This document shows, piece after piece, positions 1-7,923 of a stretch of DNA of 64,000 nt. Source of the stretch: Mycobacterium sp. ACS4054 (GTDB lineage: Bacteria; Actinomycetota; Actinomycetes; Mycobacteriales; Mycobacteriaceae); contig NZ_LZHV01000050.1 of assembly GCF_001667275.1 (NCBI RefSeq), positions 1 through 64,000 of the forward strand. Direction: 5' to 3'. The notes under the pieces are model-generated. The model saw only the letters and a program-made list of their open reading frames with translations, searched no databases and was not told where the DNA came from. Made by a program: the position numbers and the translations under genes. How positions within the stretch are numbered: position 1 is the stretch's first letter; each line of letters starts with the position of its first letter.

Positions 1-78
1 CGACAAGCCACACCCCACCCGGGGGTTCTCCTCACATCAAGCCGACACGCCTGCTACCAACGTCACGACCGAGTACAC

Positions 79-1119
79 CTAGACCTCGGCGACCAACTCG
101 ATGGCCCGCCCGAGCGTCGAAAGCTTGGCCTCCAGCGTGTCGCCGGCCGGATACAGCCGCACGGTGTTCACGCCGGCCTCCCGCCACACCACCAACCGGG
201 CGCGGACCATCTCCTCGGTGCCGATCAACGTCGTGGCCAGGACCATGTCGTCGGTGACCAACGCCGCCGCCCCGTCGCGGTCGCCCCGCTGCCAGCGCTC
301 GCGCACCTCGGCGGCGACGTCGGCCCAACCCTGCCTGCTGTAGGCCTGGTTGTAGTAGTTCGTGCTCGACGAGCCCATCCCGCCGAGGCTGAAGGCGAGC
401 TCCTTCTTGCGCGCGGCGACCATGTCGCGCAGCTCGTGGTCGTCGGACGCGAAGGCGACTTCGGCGCCCTGGCAGATGTCGACGTCGGCGCGCGTGCGGC
501 CGGCGGCGGTCAGGCCCTCGTCGAGGTGCGAGAAGTACGCCTCGCCGGCGCCCTCCGGAACGAAGCTGGTGCCCAGCCAGCCGTCGGCGATCCGACCGGT
601 CAACCGCAGCATCGCCGGTGACAGCGCGGCCAGGTAGATTCCGATGGGGTGCTCGGGCCGGGTCGACAACCGCATCGGCACCCCTTCGCCGTCGGGCAGC
701 GGAATCTGAAACTGCTTGCCCGCGTACGAGATTTTGCCCCCGGTGCACGCCTGCCGCACGATGTCGACGGTTTCGGCGATGCGCGCCAGCGGCCGGCTGA
801 ACGAGACGCCGTGCAGGCCCTCGATCACCTGCGGACCCGACGCGCCCAGCCCGAGCAGGAACCGGCCGCCGGACAAGTTTGACAGCGTGATGGCGGTCTG
901 GGCCACCATGACGGGCGAGCGCACGCCGACCTGCAGCACCCCCGAGCCCAGCAGGATCCGCTCGGTGCGCGCCGCGAGATAGCCCAGCGCGGACGGCGCG
1001 TCCGAACCCCAGGCCTCGGCGACCCAGCACACGTCGAGGCCCAGCTTCTCCGCCTCGACGACGAAGTCCGCGGTTTCCCGGGCGGCGCTGGACAGCTCGA
1101 CCGTCGTCGCGGTGCGCAT
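79..1119 (-). CDS. LLM-class F420/flavin-dependent oxidoreductase
   Basis: A 346-aa luciferase-like monooxygenase fold protein. It reads as a complete member of the family: an early segment with E-K-L-G-L-D-V-C-W-V-A-E-A-W, then GSGVLQVGVRSPVM and FLLGLGASGPQVIEG, the usual strands lining the F420/FMN pocket of the TIM barrel. Mycobacterial members mostly use F420H2 as hydride donor; the substrate cannot be predicted. The ATG at 1119 was chosen because it overlaps the stop of the upstream SRPBCC gene (TGATG), which indicates translational coupling, and because upstream sequence in this frame does not look like the family. The two genes probably act on the same compound. Confidence 0.85.
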   Translation of the reverse strand: MRTATTVELSSAARETADFVVEAEKLGLDVCWVAEAWGSDAPSALGYLAARTERILLGSGVLQVGVRSPVMVAQTAITLSNLSGGRFLLGLGASGPQVIEGLHGVSFSRPLARIAETVDIVRQACTGGKISYAGKQFQIPLPDGEGVPMRLSTRPEHPIGIYLAALSPAMLRLTGRIADGWLGTSFVPEGAGEAYFSHLDEGLTAAGRTRADVDICQGAEVAFASDDHELRDMVAARKKELAFSLGGMGSSSTNYYNQAYSRQGWADVAAEVRERWQRGDRDGAAALVTDDMVLATTLIGTEEMVRARLVVWREAGVNTVRLYPAGDTLEAKLSTLGRAIELVAEV

Positions 1120-1643
1120 CAGCGCACCCCGTGCTCGGCCAGTCTCTTGATCGCCGCGAGCGTCTTGCCGATCGCGGCCTCGAATTCGCGCATCCGCACG
1201 AAGACGATCTTCTGCTCCTTGTCGGGCATCGATTCGATGGCCACCGACAACCCCGAGCGCCCCGGGCCCATCTGCATCCAGTAGCTCAGCGCGGTGCCGC
1301 CATCGCGGGGCGTCAGCCGGAACCGCCACATCGCGGCGGGATTGTCGGGTTGACCGACGGCCCAGGCGAATTCGCGTGGCTCGTCGCACGCGACGATCTG
1401 CGACGTGGTGCTCCACCGCCCGAAAGCGTCGTGCTCGTTGTGCCCGACGAACCGGGCGCCCACCCGCGGGGCGTCGGCGCCCTCGGCCCACTCCACGGCT
1501 TGCAACTCGTTGCTGAGCGTCGGCATCAGCTTGATGTCGGAAACCAGGCCCCACACCCGGGACGGATCGGCATCGATCCACGTCGATGCCTCCACCGTCG
1601 GTTTGTCCGCGTAGCGCGCGCCGGTCCACTCCACGCAGCCCAT
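1119..1643 (-). CDS. SRPBCC-family (polyketide cyclase/START-like) protein
   Basis: A 174-aa single-domain protein of the SRPBCC ligand-binding fold. The N-terminal half has the typical A-S-T-W-I-D-A-D-P-S-R-V-W-G-L-V-S-D-I pattern, and a long amphipathic C-terminal helix (residues about 140-170) closes the hydrophobic cavity. Such proteins bind or cyclise hydrophobic ligands; no specific reaction can be assigned. It precedes and overlaps the LLM-class oxidoreductase by one base, so the pair is probably one operon. The ATG at 1643 gives the standard family N-terminus; longer readings of the frame run into arginine/proline-rich sequence that looks like antisense noise. Confidence 0.8.
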   Translation of the reverse strand: MGCVEWTGARYADKPTVEASTWIDADPSRVWGLVSDIKLMPTLSNELQAVEWAEGADAPRVGARFVGHNEHDAFGRWSTTSQIVACDEPREFAWAVGQPDNPAAMWRFRLTPRDGGTALSYWMQMGPGRSGLSVAIESMPDKEQKIVFVRMREFEAAIGKTLAAIKRLAEHGVR

Positions 1644-1690
1644 TGTCCCCCGCGCGCAATGCCCGGCGCGCGGGGGACGTGGGCGACGCC

Positions 1691-2797
1691 TCAGGCCGCG
1701 GTGGGCACTGAGTCGGCCGGCCGGCCGGTGGGTTCTTTCCGCCGGATCGAGTCCGGGAAGGTCAACCGAACGATCTTGCGGACGACGGTGCCGAACTGCC
1801 GCAGCAGCGGTCCCTTGTTGTAGGGGATGCCGTAGCGCTCGCAGATCTCCTGCACCTCGGGCGCGATCTCGGCGTAGCGGCGCGCCGGCATGTCCGGGAA
1901 CAGGTGGTGCTCGATCTGGTGGGACAGGTTGCCGGAGAGCAAGTGAAACAGCTTGCCGCCGGTCAGGTTTGCCGAACCGAGGACCTGGCGGAAGTACCAC
2001 ATGCCGCGGGACTCATCCTGGGTCTCCTCGACCGTGAATTCCTGGGTGCCGTCCGGGAAGTGGCCACAGAAGATGATCATGTACGACCACACGTTGCGCA
2101 TCAGGTTGGCGGACAGGTTGCCCGCGAAGACGAACGGCGCGAACGGCCCGGCCAGCAACGGGAAGGCCACGTAGTCCTTGAGCGTCTGCCGGCGGGTCTT
2201 CTTCCAGATCTGCCGCAGCACGTCGCGCTTGTCGGCGAGCTCGATCTCACCGGCACGGATGCGCTCGGTTTCCAGCTCGTGCAGCGCGACGCCGTACTGG
2301 AACAGCACCATCAGCAGGAAGGCGTAGAGCGGGTTGCCTAGGAAGTAGGGCTGCCAACGCTGGTCCTCGCTCATTCGCAGGATGCCGTAGCCGATGTCGC
2401 GGTCCATCCCCACGATGTTGGTGTGGGTGTGATGCATGTAGTTGTGCGAATGGCGCCATTGGTCCGCCGGGCACGCGGTGTCCCACTCGAAGGACCGCCC
2501 GGAGATCGTCGGGTCACGCATCCAGTCGTACTGGCCGTGCATGATGTTGTGGCCTATCTCCATGTTGTCCAGGATCTTCGACAGGCCCAGCATCGTGGTG
2601 CCCAGCAGCCAGGCGGGCGGCAGGAACAGCAACGCACGCCCGCCGACTTCCAGCGCGCGCTGGGCCTTGATGACGCGGCGAATGTAGTCGGCGTCCTCGG
2701 CGCCCAGGCTGGCCATCACGCGTTCCCGGATGGCGTCCAGCTCGCGGCCGAATTCGTCGGCCTGCTCGGGGGTCAGGGTGATCTTGTTCTGTGTCAT
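1691..2797 (-). CDS. DesA3-like membrane acyl-CoA delta-9 desaturase
   Basis: A 368-aa membrane fatty-acid desaturase. The three histidine boxes that bind the di-iron centre are present in order: HNIMHG, HSHNYMHH and HQIEHH, separated by hydrophobic hairpins. The family introduces a double bond into stearoyl-type acyl-CoA using electrons from a flavin/iron-sulfur partner. Only 19 nt separate it from the upstream reductase at 2817-3914, the same pairing as DesA3 (Rv3229c) and Rv3230c in M. tuberculosis. It is about 60 residues shorter than DesA3 because it lacks the long basic C-terminal tail, so it is probably a paralogue. Likely controlled by the divergent TetR gene at 3985. Confidence 0.9.
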   Translation of the reverse strand: MTQNKITLTPEQADEFGRELDAIRERVMASLGAEDADYIRRVIKAQRALEVGGRALLFLPPAWLLGTTMLGLSKILDNMEIGHNIMHGQYDWMRDPTISGRSFEWDTACPADQWRHSHNYMHHTHTNIVGMDRDIGYGILRMSEDQRWQPYFLGNPLYAFLLMVLFQYGVALHELETERIRAGEIELADKRDVLRQIWKKTRRQTLKDYVAFPLLAGPFAPFVFAGNLSANLMRNVWSYMIIFCGHFPDGTQEFTVEETQDESRGMWYFRQVLGSANLTGGKLFHLLSGNLSHQIEHHLFPDMPARRYAEIAPEVQEICERYGIPYNKGPLLRQFGTVVRKIVRLTFPDSIRRKEPTGRPADSVPTAA

Positions 2798-2816
2798 GGC
2801 TTTTCCTCCAAATTGG

Positions 2817-3914
2817 TCACAGCGATAGACCGACATCACCGACCGGGACGGACACACAGATCTGCACATCCTCATCCGGAGCGGTCGAGACCGCGCCGGT
2901 GATCAGGTTGCGCACCGTGCCGGTGGTCTTACGCCGGGTGCAGGTGTGGCAGATGCCCATCCGGCAGCCGTTTTCGGGTGACAGGCCGGCCGATTCGGCC
3001 TGTTCCAGTAGGGGGCGTCCGTCGTCGACGACGTCGACCCCGCTGTCGGAGAAGGTGATCCGTCCGCCCGACGGGTTGGCCGGCGCCTCGAACGACGGCG
3101 GCACGAAGCTTTCGGTGTAGACGTTGTCGCACTGGTTTCGCACGGCCTCGACCAAAGGCGTTGGACCGCAGACGAACACCGCATCGGGCGCCGGCATCGC
3201 CGCTTGCAGATGCGCCGCACCGAATCGACCGGTGAGGTCGCCGCCGTCGGCCCGGGTGTAGCCGTGCAGCACGCGAACGCCGGGCATGCTCGCCAGCTCG
3301 TCGCGATAGCACGCCTCGGCAGGGGTGCGGGCGTAGTGGATGAACGCGATCTCGCCCGGGTGATTCTCAGCGATCAGGGTGCGCAGCATCGCCAGCACCG
3401 GGGTGATGCCGCTTCCGCCGGAGACGAACAGGATCCGCCGAGGTCTCTGGGATCCCCGCGCCGGCAGCACGAAGTCGCCGCCTACACCCGCCAGGCCGAC
3501 CACCATGCCGCGGTGGGCGCGCTCATAGAGGTAGTTGGACACCAGCCCGCCGTCGTGCCGACCGATGGTCAGCTCGAGGTTGGCGGCACCTTCGGCGTTG
3601 GCCGGCGAGTAGCAGCGGGTGTGCCGCCGGCCGTCGATTTCCACGGCCAGGTTGACGTATTGGCCGGCCTTGACGGTCCAAGCGGACGCGAAGCTGTCGT
3701 TCGGGGCGAGCGTGAGGGTGACGCTGCGGGCGGTGGTGCGCCGCACGTCGATCACCTTGGCGCGGGCCTCGTCCAGCGTCCAGGTCGGCGCCACCAGCTC
3801 GGTGTACCGGTCGACGCCGTGCGGGCCGGTGAGGAGGTCGAGGAGGTCTGAACCCAAGACTCGCTTCCGAAGACTCCGAGCGAGGGCCCGACCAGAAGTC
3901 GTTTGAGTGAACAT
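2817..3914 (-). CDS. Ferredoxin-NAD(P)H oxidoreductase, electron donor to the desaturase
   Basis: A 365-aa three-domain reductase: an FAD-binding domain (RCYSPANAE around residue 110), an NAD(P)-binding domain (FVSGGSGITPVLAMLRTL, then FVCGPTPLVEAVR), and a C-terminal plant-type [2Fe-2S] ferredoxin domain with cysteines in CRMGICHTC and one more about 30 residues later. It passes electrons from NAD(P)H to the adjacent desaturase, as Rv3230c does for DesA3. The ATG at 3914 is the only ATG near the expected N-terminus; a TTG lies upstream at 3950. The start codon lies inside an imperfect GTGAAC-N4-GTATAC repeat, suggesting direct repression by the divergent TetR protein. Confidence 0.88.
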   Translation of the reverse strand: MFTQTTSGRALARSLRKRVLGSDLLDLLTGPHGVDRYTELVAPTWTLDEARAKVIDVRRTTARSVTLTLAPNDSFASAWTVKAGQYVNLAVEIDGRRHTRCYSPANAEGAANLELTIGRHDGGLVSNYLYERAHRGMVVGLAGVGGDFVLPARGSQRPRRILFVSGGSGITPVLAMLRTLIAENHPGEIAFIHYARTPAEACYRDELASMPGVRVLHGYTRADGGDLTGRFGAAHLQAAMPAPDAVFVCGPTPLVEAVRNQCDNVYTESFVPPSFEAPANPSGGRITFSDSGVDVVDDGRPLLEQAESAGLSPENGCRMGICHTCTRRKTTGTVRNLITGAVSTAPDEDVQICVSVPVGDVGLSL

Positions 3915-3975
3915 ATGTATACCGTGGGGCCGCACCACCCGGTCAGTCAAGGCTTTACTGCTGGTCTGTGGTAGG

Positions 3976-3990
3976 GTTCACATAGTGAAC
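3976..3990. promoter_or_regulatory. Operator palindrome over the tetR start
   Basis: GTTCAC-ATA-GTGAAC is a perfect 6-bp inverted repeat covering the GTG start codon at 3985. A -10-like TAGGGT lies at 3972-3977, which would place transcription initiation at or next to the GTG, giving a leaderless mRNA whose start is covered by the repressor. A degenerate second copy (GTGAAC-ATAT-GTATAC, near 3906-3921) covers the divergent reductase start. The AGTGAAC/GTTCAC half-sites resemble those recalled for FabR and DesT. Confidence 0.65.
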
Positions 3991-4659
3991 AGCCGTACTC
4001 CTAGCTCACGGGTGCGCGGTTCTGGTCGCGAACGCTCACGCGAAAGCCGGTCTCGCGAGGAGCGCAAGGAGGCGACCCGGCGCGCCATCATCGCCGCGGC
4101 GCTCAAGTTGCTGCAGGATCGCAGCTTTTCCAGCCTGAGCCTGCGCGAGGTGACGCGGGAGGTCGGCATCGTCCCGGCGGCCTTCTACCGCCACTTCGAG
4201 TCGATGGAGGCCCTGGGCCTGGTTTTGATCGACGAATCGTTCCGAAGCTTGCGCGACACCCTGCGCGACGCGCGGGCCGGCAAGCTGGATCCGAACCGGG
4301 TGATCGAGTCGTCCGTGGAAATCCTGGTCGCGAGCGTCGCACAGCGGCGGGAGCATTGGCGTTTCATCGCGCGCGAGCGCAACAGCGGCCTGAGCGTGCT
4401 GCGCTACGCAATCCGCACCGAGATCCGGCTGATCACCTCCGAGTTGGCCACCGACCTCGCGCGCTTTCCGCGGCTGCACGAATGGAGCACCGAGGACCTC
4501 AACGTGCTGGCGACCCTGTTCGTCAACGCGATGATCGTCATCGCCGAGGCCATCGAGGATGCGCAGAGCACCGAGGCGCTGGAAGACATCCGGCGGATCG
4601 CGGTCAAGCAGTTGCGGATGATCGCGATCGGCATCGCCGGCTGGAAGAGCAGCCCCTAG
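3985..4659 (+). CDS. TetR-family repressor, FabR/DesT-like
   Basis: A 224-aa TetR regulator. After a basic serine/arginine-rich leader, the helix-turn-helix reads SFSSLSLREVTREVGIVPAA then FYRHFESMEALGLVL, closely matching the recognition region of E. coli FabR and Pseudomonas DesT, which sense the saturated/unsaturated acyl-CoA balance. The ligand domain continues with the same DES..LR and IARERNSG landmarks. Divergent placement against a desaturase and its reductase fits that role. The GTG at 3985 was chosen because a -10 element ends 7 nt upstream and the operator palindrome spans it; an in-frame GTG at 3907 lies within the divergent gene and is less likely. Confidence 0.85.
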   Translation: MNSRTPSSRVRGSGRERSRESRSREERKEATRRAIIAAALKLLQDRSFSSLSLREVTREVGIVPAAFYRHFESMEALGLVLIDESFRSLRDTLRDARAGKLDPNRVIESSVEILVASVAQRREHWRFIARERNSGLSVLRYAIRTEIRLITSELATDLARFPRLHEWSTEDLNVLATLFVNAMIVIAEAIEDAQSTEALEDIRRIAVKQLRMIAIGIAGWKSSP

Positions 4660-4707
4660 CGACGCGCGCCGCCCACTCGTGCAGTGAACAGTCGAACACT
4701 GGCTCCC

Positions 4708-5076
4708 TCACTCCGTCGTCTGGGTGAAGTCCGGCGCCCCGTTCTCGTCGACCACCTCATACAGCGACTCCCCGTCTTCGGGGACCCCGTCGATTTGGCC
4801 CCGGTGCGCGCGGCCAGGGCGACCGTCGGGCGGCGCGATGGCCGCGTCGTCTACGGAGATCTCGGGCTCCTCCTCCGCCAGCCGGGCATCCAGGGATTCG
4901 CCCTCACGCTCTTCCCGAGCGGTCATGCCGAACCGGTTCGCTTCGCTCCAGTCCTCAGGCGGGTCCACGACGATGTCACCGTCGTCGTTGTAAAGCTCGT
5001 CCGAATCGGTGCCTTCGCTCGCGTTCAGGGTGTCGCCCGGCCCGCCCTCCTCGGGAAAGTCCGCGTTTTCGCTCAT
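4708..5076 (-). CDS. Acidic DUF5709-like protein
   Basis: A 122-aa, strongly acidic, low-complexity soluble protein without signal peptide or membrane segment. The middle has DPPEDWSEANRFGMTAREE followed by GESLDARLAEEEPE, the pattern of the DUF5709 family of actinobacterial proteins of unknown function. It is likely partly disordered. The ATG at 5076 is the only good start. It lies 37 nt downstream of the GNAT gene on the same strand. A weak GTTT-N16-GGGCAA sequence upstream resembles the SigF-type promoters elsewhere in the window but deviates in the -10. Confidence 0.7.
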   Translation of the reverse strand: MSENADFPEEGGPGDTLNASEGTDSDELYNDDGDIVVDPPEDWSEANRFGMTAREEREGESLDARLAEEEPEISVDDAAIAPPDGRPGRAHRGQIDGVPEDGESLYEVVDENGAPDFTQTTE

Positions 5077-5113
5077 GCGGGAACGGTTGCCCGCCGGCTT
5101 GGGGGGCTAAACG

Positions 5114-5719
5114 CTACCGCGGCCACCGCCACATCGCCCACATGGTCGGGCCGCCGTCGGGCACGACTATCTCGCGGGTCACCGTGAAACCGAAACGTTC
5201 GTAATACGGGACGTTTTCGGGCTTGCTCGACTCGAGATAGGCGGGACAGTATTCGGCGTCGCAGCGGTCCAGCCGCGACCGCATCAGCGCCTGGCCGAAG
5301 CCCTGCCCGCGGACGGACGGATCGCTGCCGATCACGGCGAGATACCAGTGCGGCTCTTCGGGATGCGTGCGCTTCATCAGGTCCTGCAGCCCGCGTGCGC
5401 GCGCCGTGCGCAGGCCGAACACGCGCAGGAACGTCGGGATCATCGCCAGTTCGCCCCGGCGCGTCTCGCGCCACTGATTCGGCGGATCCCACAGCGCAGC
5501 GCCGCCGATGCCCCGGCCGTTGGAGGCCACCTCGACGCCGCCGCAGCCCAGGTGGTGGTGGCGGGTCATCGTCGCAAACAATCGGTGCAGGTGTGCGGTG
5601 CGAGCCTTGGGATCGGGCAGCAGCCAGGTCGTCACCGGGTCGTCGAAGAAGGCCCGGCCCAGCGTGCGCGAAAGTTCGCGAACATCGGCCTTGCGCGCCG
5701 GGCGTGTCTGGGGGCTCAC
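5114..5719 (-). CDS. GNAT-family N-acetyltransferase (Rv0133 counterpart)
   Basis: A 201-aa single-domain GCN5-related acetyltransferase. The acetyl-CoA pyrophosphate-binding loop is visible as SVRGQGFGQALM in the second half, followed by the C-terminal Y-E-R-F-G-F-T-V motif. Length and position next to the fHMAD gene match Rv0133 of M. tuberculosis; the substrate is not known. The GTG at 5719 was used: it begins S-P-Q-T-R-P-A-R-K-A-D-V-R, a normal GNAT start. It is divergent from the fHMAD gene with 73 nt between them. Confidence 0.85.
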   Translation of the reverse strand: MSPQTRPARKADVRELSRTLGRAFFDDPVTTWLLPDPKARTAHLHRLFATMTRHHHLGCGGVEVASNGRGIGGAALWDPPNQWRETRRGELAMIPTFLRVFGLRTARARGLQDLMKRTHPEEPHWYLAVIGSDPSVRGQGFGQALMRSRLDRCDAEYCPAYLESSKPENVPYYERFGFTVTREIVVPDGGPTMWAMWRWPR

Positions 5720-5780
5720 CCGAGTCAGGCTAGCCGGTGAGCGACCGTCCTAGCACGGGTGTGATCGCTGCACCTGCGGG

Positions 5781-5786
5781 TACGTT
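5781..5786 (+). promoter_or_regulatory. -10 element of a leaderless fHMAD transcript
   Basis: TACGTT fits the mycobacterial TANNNT -10 pattern and lies 6 nt before the GTG at 5793. This predicts initiation at or next to that GTG, and therefore that the Tat-signal reading frame is the one translated from the mRNA 5' end. Confidence 0.5.
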
Positions 5787-5792
5787 AGTCCG

Positions 5793-5940
5793 GTGACCGG
5801 CGTTACGCGTCGCGCGTTCGGGCGAATGGCCGCCGGGGCGGGCATGGTCGGCACCGCGGGACTTGCGGCGGGCTGTGGGCGGCCCGGCGCCGACCACTCC
5901 ACGCCCGCGTCCCCCCGCCGCCCGCCGCCAAGGCGGTAGG
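5793..5940 (+). pseudogene. Out-of-frame Tat signal/lipobox segment of fHMAD
   Basis: Starting at the GTG, this frame reads a twin-arginine signal (VTGVTRRAFGRMAAGAG) followed by a hydrophobic stretch ending LAAGC, a lipobox-like cysteine. It aligns well with the recalled N-terminus of Rv0132c (TGISRRTFG ending GGGC). The frame then runs into a TAG at 5938-5940, while the catalytic domain continues in the frame starting at 5942. One nucleotide appears to be missing, most simply in the C6 run at 5911-5916. Either the gene is broken here, the assembly lost a base, or expression needs a -1 slip. Confidence 0.75.
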
Positions 5941-5941
5941 T

Positions 5942-6889
5942 GTGGTGCTCTCGCACGAGCAGTTCCGCACCGACCAGCTGGTAGCACACGCCCAGGCGGC
6001 CGAACATGCCGGATTCCAACATGTCTGGGCCAGCGACCACCTGCAGCCATGGCAGGACAACGAGGGCCACTCGATGTTCCCGTGGCTGACCCTGGCGCTG
6101 GCCGGCAACTCCACCAGCCGCATCTCCTTCGGCACGGGGGTGACGTGTCCGACCTACCGATACCACCCGGCCACGGTGGCGCAAGCCTTTGCCTCGCTGG
6201 CGATCCTGTATCCCGGACGGGTGTTCCTGGGGGTCGGCACCGGCGAACGGCTCAACGAACAGGCGGCGACCAACGCGTTCGGCAAGTACACCGAGCGCCA
6301 CGACCGTCTCGTCGAGGCGATCGGCCTGATTCGGCAGTTGTGGAGCGGAGCGCGAACGTCGTTCGCGGGACGCTATTTTCAGACCAACGCGTTGAAGCTC
6401 TACGACGTGCCGCCGACGCCGCCGCCGATCTTCGTGGCCGCCAGCGGACCCAAGAGCGCAACGATTGCCGGACAGTACGGCGACGGCTGGATAGGTCAGG
6501 TTCGGGATGTCACGAACCCGACGCTGCTGGCCGCCTTCGGCGCCGGCGCACGGGCCGCCGGCCGCGACGTGGGCGGCTTGGGCAAGCGCGCCGAGCTGTT
6601 CGCGGTAGTCGGCGACGACGCCGAAGCCAGCGCCGCCGCCGGCCTCTGGCGCTTCACCGCCGGCGCGGTCGACCAGCCCAACCCGGTCGAAATCCAGCGC
6701 GCCGCGCAGGTCAACCACATCGACAAGGTGCTGGCCAACTGGACAGTCGGCACCGACCCCGCGCCGCACATCAAGGCGACGCAAGCGGTCCTCGACGCAG
6801 GCGCGGTGCCGTTTCTGCATTTTCCCCAAGGCAATCCGCTGACGGCCATCGAGTTCTACGGCGCCAACGTCCTGCCCAAGTTGCGCTAG
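5942..6889 (+). CDS. fgd2: F420-dependent hydroxymycolic acid dehydrogenase (fHMAD), catalytic part
   Basis: A 315-aa open part encoding the whole luciferase-like F420 barrel. VLSHEQFRTDQLVAHAQAAE, ASDHLQPWQDNEGHSMFPW and GVGTGERLNEQA match the Rv0132c/fHMAD family, which oxidises hydroxymycolic to ketomycolic acids in the cell envelope with F420. The export signal is encoded just upstream in another frame (5793-5940), so a protein started at this GTG would be cytosolic and possibly non-functional in its usual place. The stop overlaps that of the convergent CDF gene through a shared CTAG. Family assignment is firm; integrity of the gene in this strain is doubtful. Confidence 0.8.
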   Translation: MVLSHEQFRTDQLVAHAQAAEHAGFQHVWASDHLQPWQDNEGHSMFPWLTLALAGNSTSRISFGTGVTCPTYRYHPATVAQAFASLAILYPGRVFLGVGTGERLNEQAATNAFGKYTERHDRLVEAIGLIRQLWSGARTSFAGRYFQTNALKLYDVPPTPPPIFVAASGPKSATIAGQYGDGWIGQVRDVTNPTLLAAFGAGARAAGRDVGGLGKRAELFAVVGDDAEASAAAGLWRFTAGAVDQPNPVEIQRAAQVNHIDKVLANWTVGTDPAPHIKATQAVLDAGAVPFLHFPQGNPLTAIEFYGANVLPKLR

Positions 6890-7803
6890 CCCGACGTGGA
6901 ATCGAGCTCGGGCTGGATGTAGACCACGCGCACCGCCGGCACCGTCTGGCGGATGCGCGCCTCGGCATTCCTGATCACGCCGGCGGCCGTCGCGAACTCC
7001 TTCTCGGGCCCGAACACGATCTTGGCGGCCACCACCATCTGGTCTGGGGCCAGGTATTGGGTGCGCAGGTCAACCACCGACTCGACGTGTTCGGCCCGCT
7101 GCAGGGCGGTTCGAATCATCTTGCACTGGTTGGTCGTTGCGCCCTCGCCGATCAACAGGCTGTGCGTCTCGACGATCAGCACCACCGCGATCACGGCCAG
7201 CAGCGCACCGATGCCGAGCGTGCTGACCGCGTCCCACAACGGGTTTCCGGTGACCACCGTCAGCGTCACGCCGGCAAACGCCAGGCCCAGACCCAGCAGC
7301 GCGGCGCTGTCCTCCAACAACACCACCGGCGGCTCCGGGACGCGCGAGTTGCGAACGAACTGCCACCAGCTGTCGGGCCCCTTCAACCGTCTGGACTCCC
7401 GCAGCACGGTGCGCAGGCTGAACCCCTCCAGGATCGCGGCGACGACGAGGATCGCGACGGCGACGCCCGGTGTGCTCAGTGGCTCGGGATGGGAAAGCTT
7501 GCGAAACCCCTCGTACCCCGCCGCCACCGCGCCGAGCACGAACACCAGCAGCGCCACGATGAACGAATAGAAATAGCGGCTTCGACCATACCCGAACTGG
7601 TGCAACGCATCTGGCCGCCTGAGGGCAGCGTGCTTGCCGACCAGCAACAGCACTTCGTTGATGGTGTCGGCCAGCGAATGCACCGACTCGGCGAGCATGG
7701 CCGAACTTCCGGTCACCACAAAACCGACGAACTTCGCCGCCGCGATTCCGGCGTTGGCGGCGAACGCCACCACGACAGACTTCGTCGTCCCGTCGGCCGC
7801 CAT
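6886..7803 (-). CDS. Cation diffusion facilitator (CDF) transporter
   Basis: A 305-aa inner-membrane protein of the CDF family, exporters that exchange Zn2+, Fe2+, Mn2+ or similar ions for protons. The first helices carry MLAESVHSLADTINE, the classical CDF signature with an H-x3-D metal-site pair, and a second transport-site pair is suggested by LLEDSAALLG around residues 160-170. About six hydrophobic helices are followed by a C-terminal cytosolic domain (residues about 215-305). The metal is not predictable, but the neighbours are a hemerythrin and a Mn-catalase, so Mn2+ or Fe2+ is attractive. Divergent from the hemerythrin gene. Confidence 0.85.
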   Translation of the reverse strand: MAADGTTKSVVVAFAANAGIAAAKFVGFVVTGSSAMLAESVHSLADTINEVLLLVGKHAALRRPDALHQFGYGRSRYFYSFIVALLVFVLGAVAAGYEGFRKLSHPEPLSTPGVAVAILVVAAILEGFSLRTVLRESRRLKGPDSWWQFVRNSRVPEPPVVLLEDSAALLGLGLAFAGVTLTVVTGNPLWDAVSTLGIGALLAVIAVVLIVETHSLLIGEGATTNQCKMIRTALQRAEHVESVVDLRTQYLAPDQMVVAAKIVFGPEKEFATAAGVIRNAEARIRQTVPAVRVVYIQPELDSTSG

Positions 7804-7855
7804 CGCGTAGAGCTACCCCGCATCAGACGGCGTGAAACTCCACGCGCAGTGCCCC

Positions 7856-7880
7856 GTTTCATCACCTCGGCCCCGGGTAT
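7856..7880 (+). promoter_or_regulatory. SigF-like promoter of the hemerythrin gene
   Basis: GTTT (7856-7859), a 15-nt spacer and GGGTAT (7875-7880) match the mycobacterial SigF pattern (GGTTT, about 15-17 nt, GGGTA). It lies 43 nt upstream of the ATG at 7924. The same arrangement with identical spacing precedes the Mn-catalase. Confidence 0.6.
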
Positions 7881-7923
7881 CCGCAGGCCACCTCGAGTGA
7901 CAAGCCCGACTGGAAGGCAACGC

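Noticed and set aside
1-78. Possible gene end or terminator at the left window edge
   Set aside because: No convincing coding frame or hairpin in this stretch.
4682-4701. CAGTG-N10-CACTG symmetry after the tetR gene, considered as terminator or third TetR operator
   Set aside because: Arms are only 5 bp with a 10-nt loop, and the AGTGAAC and GAACACT elements are not inverted copies of each other.
5911-5916. Programmed -1 frameshifting on the C6 run in fHMAD
   Set aside because: No stimulatory structure or canonical X-XXY-YYZ context could be argued; a lost base or assembly error is simpler. Kept only as an alternative.
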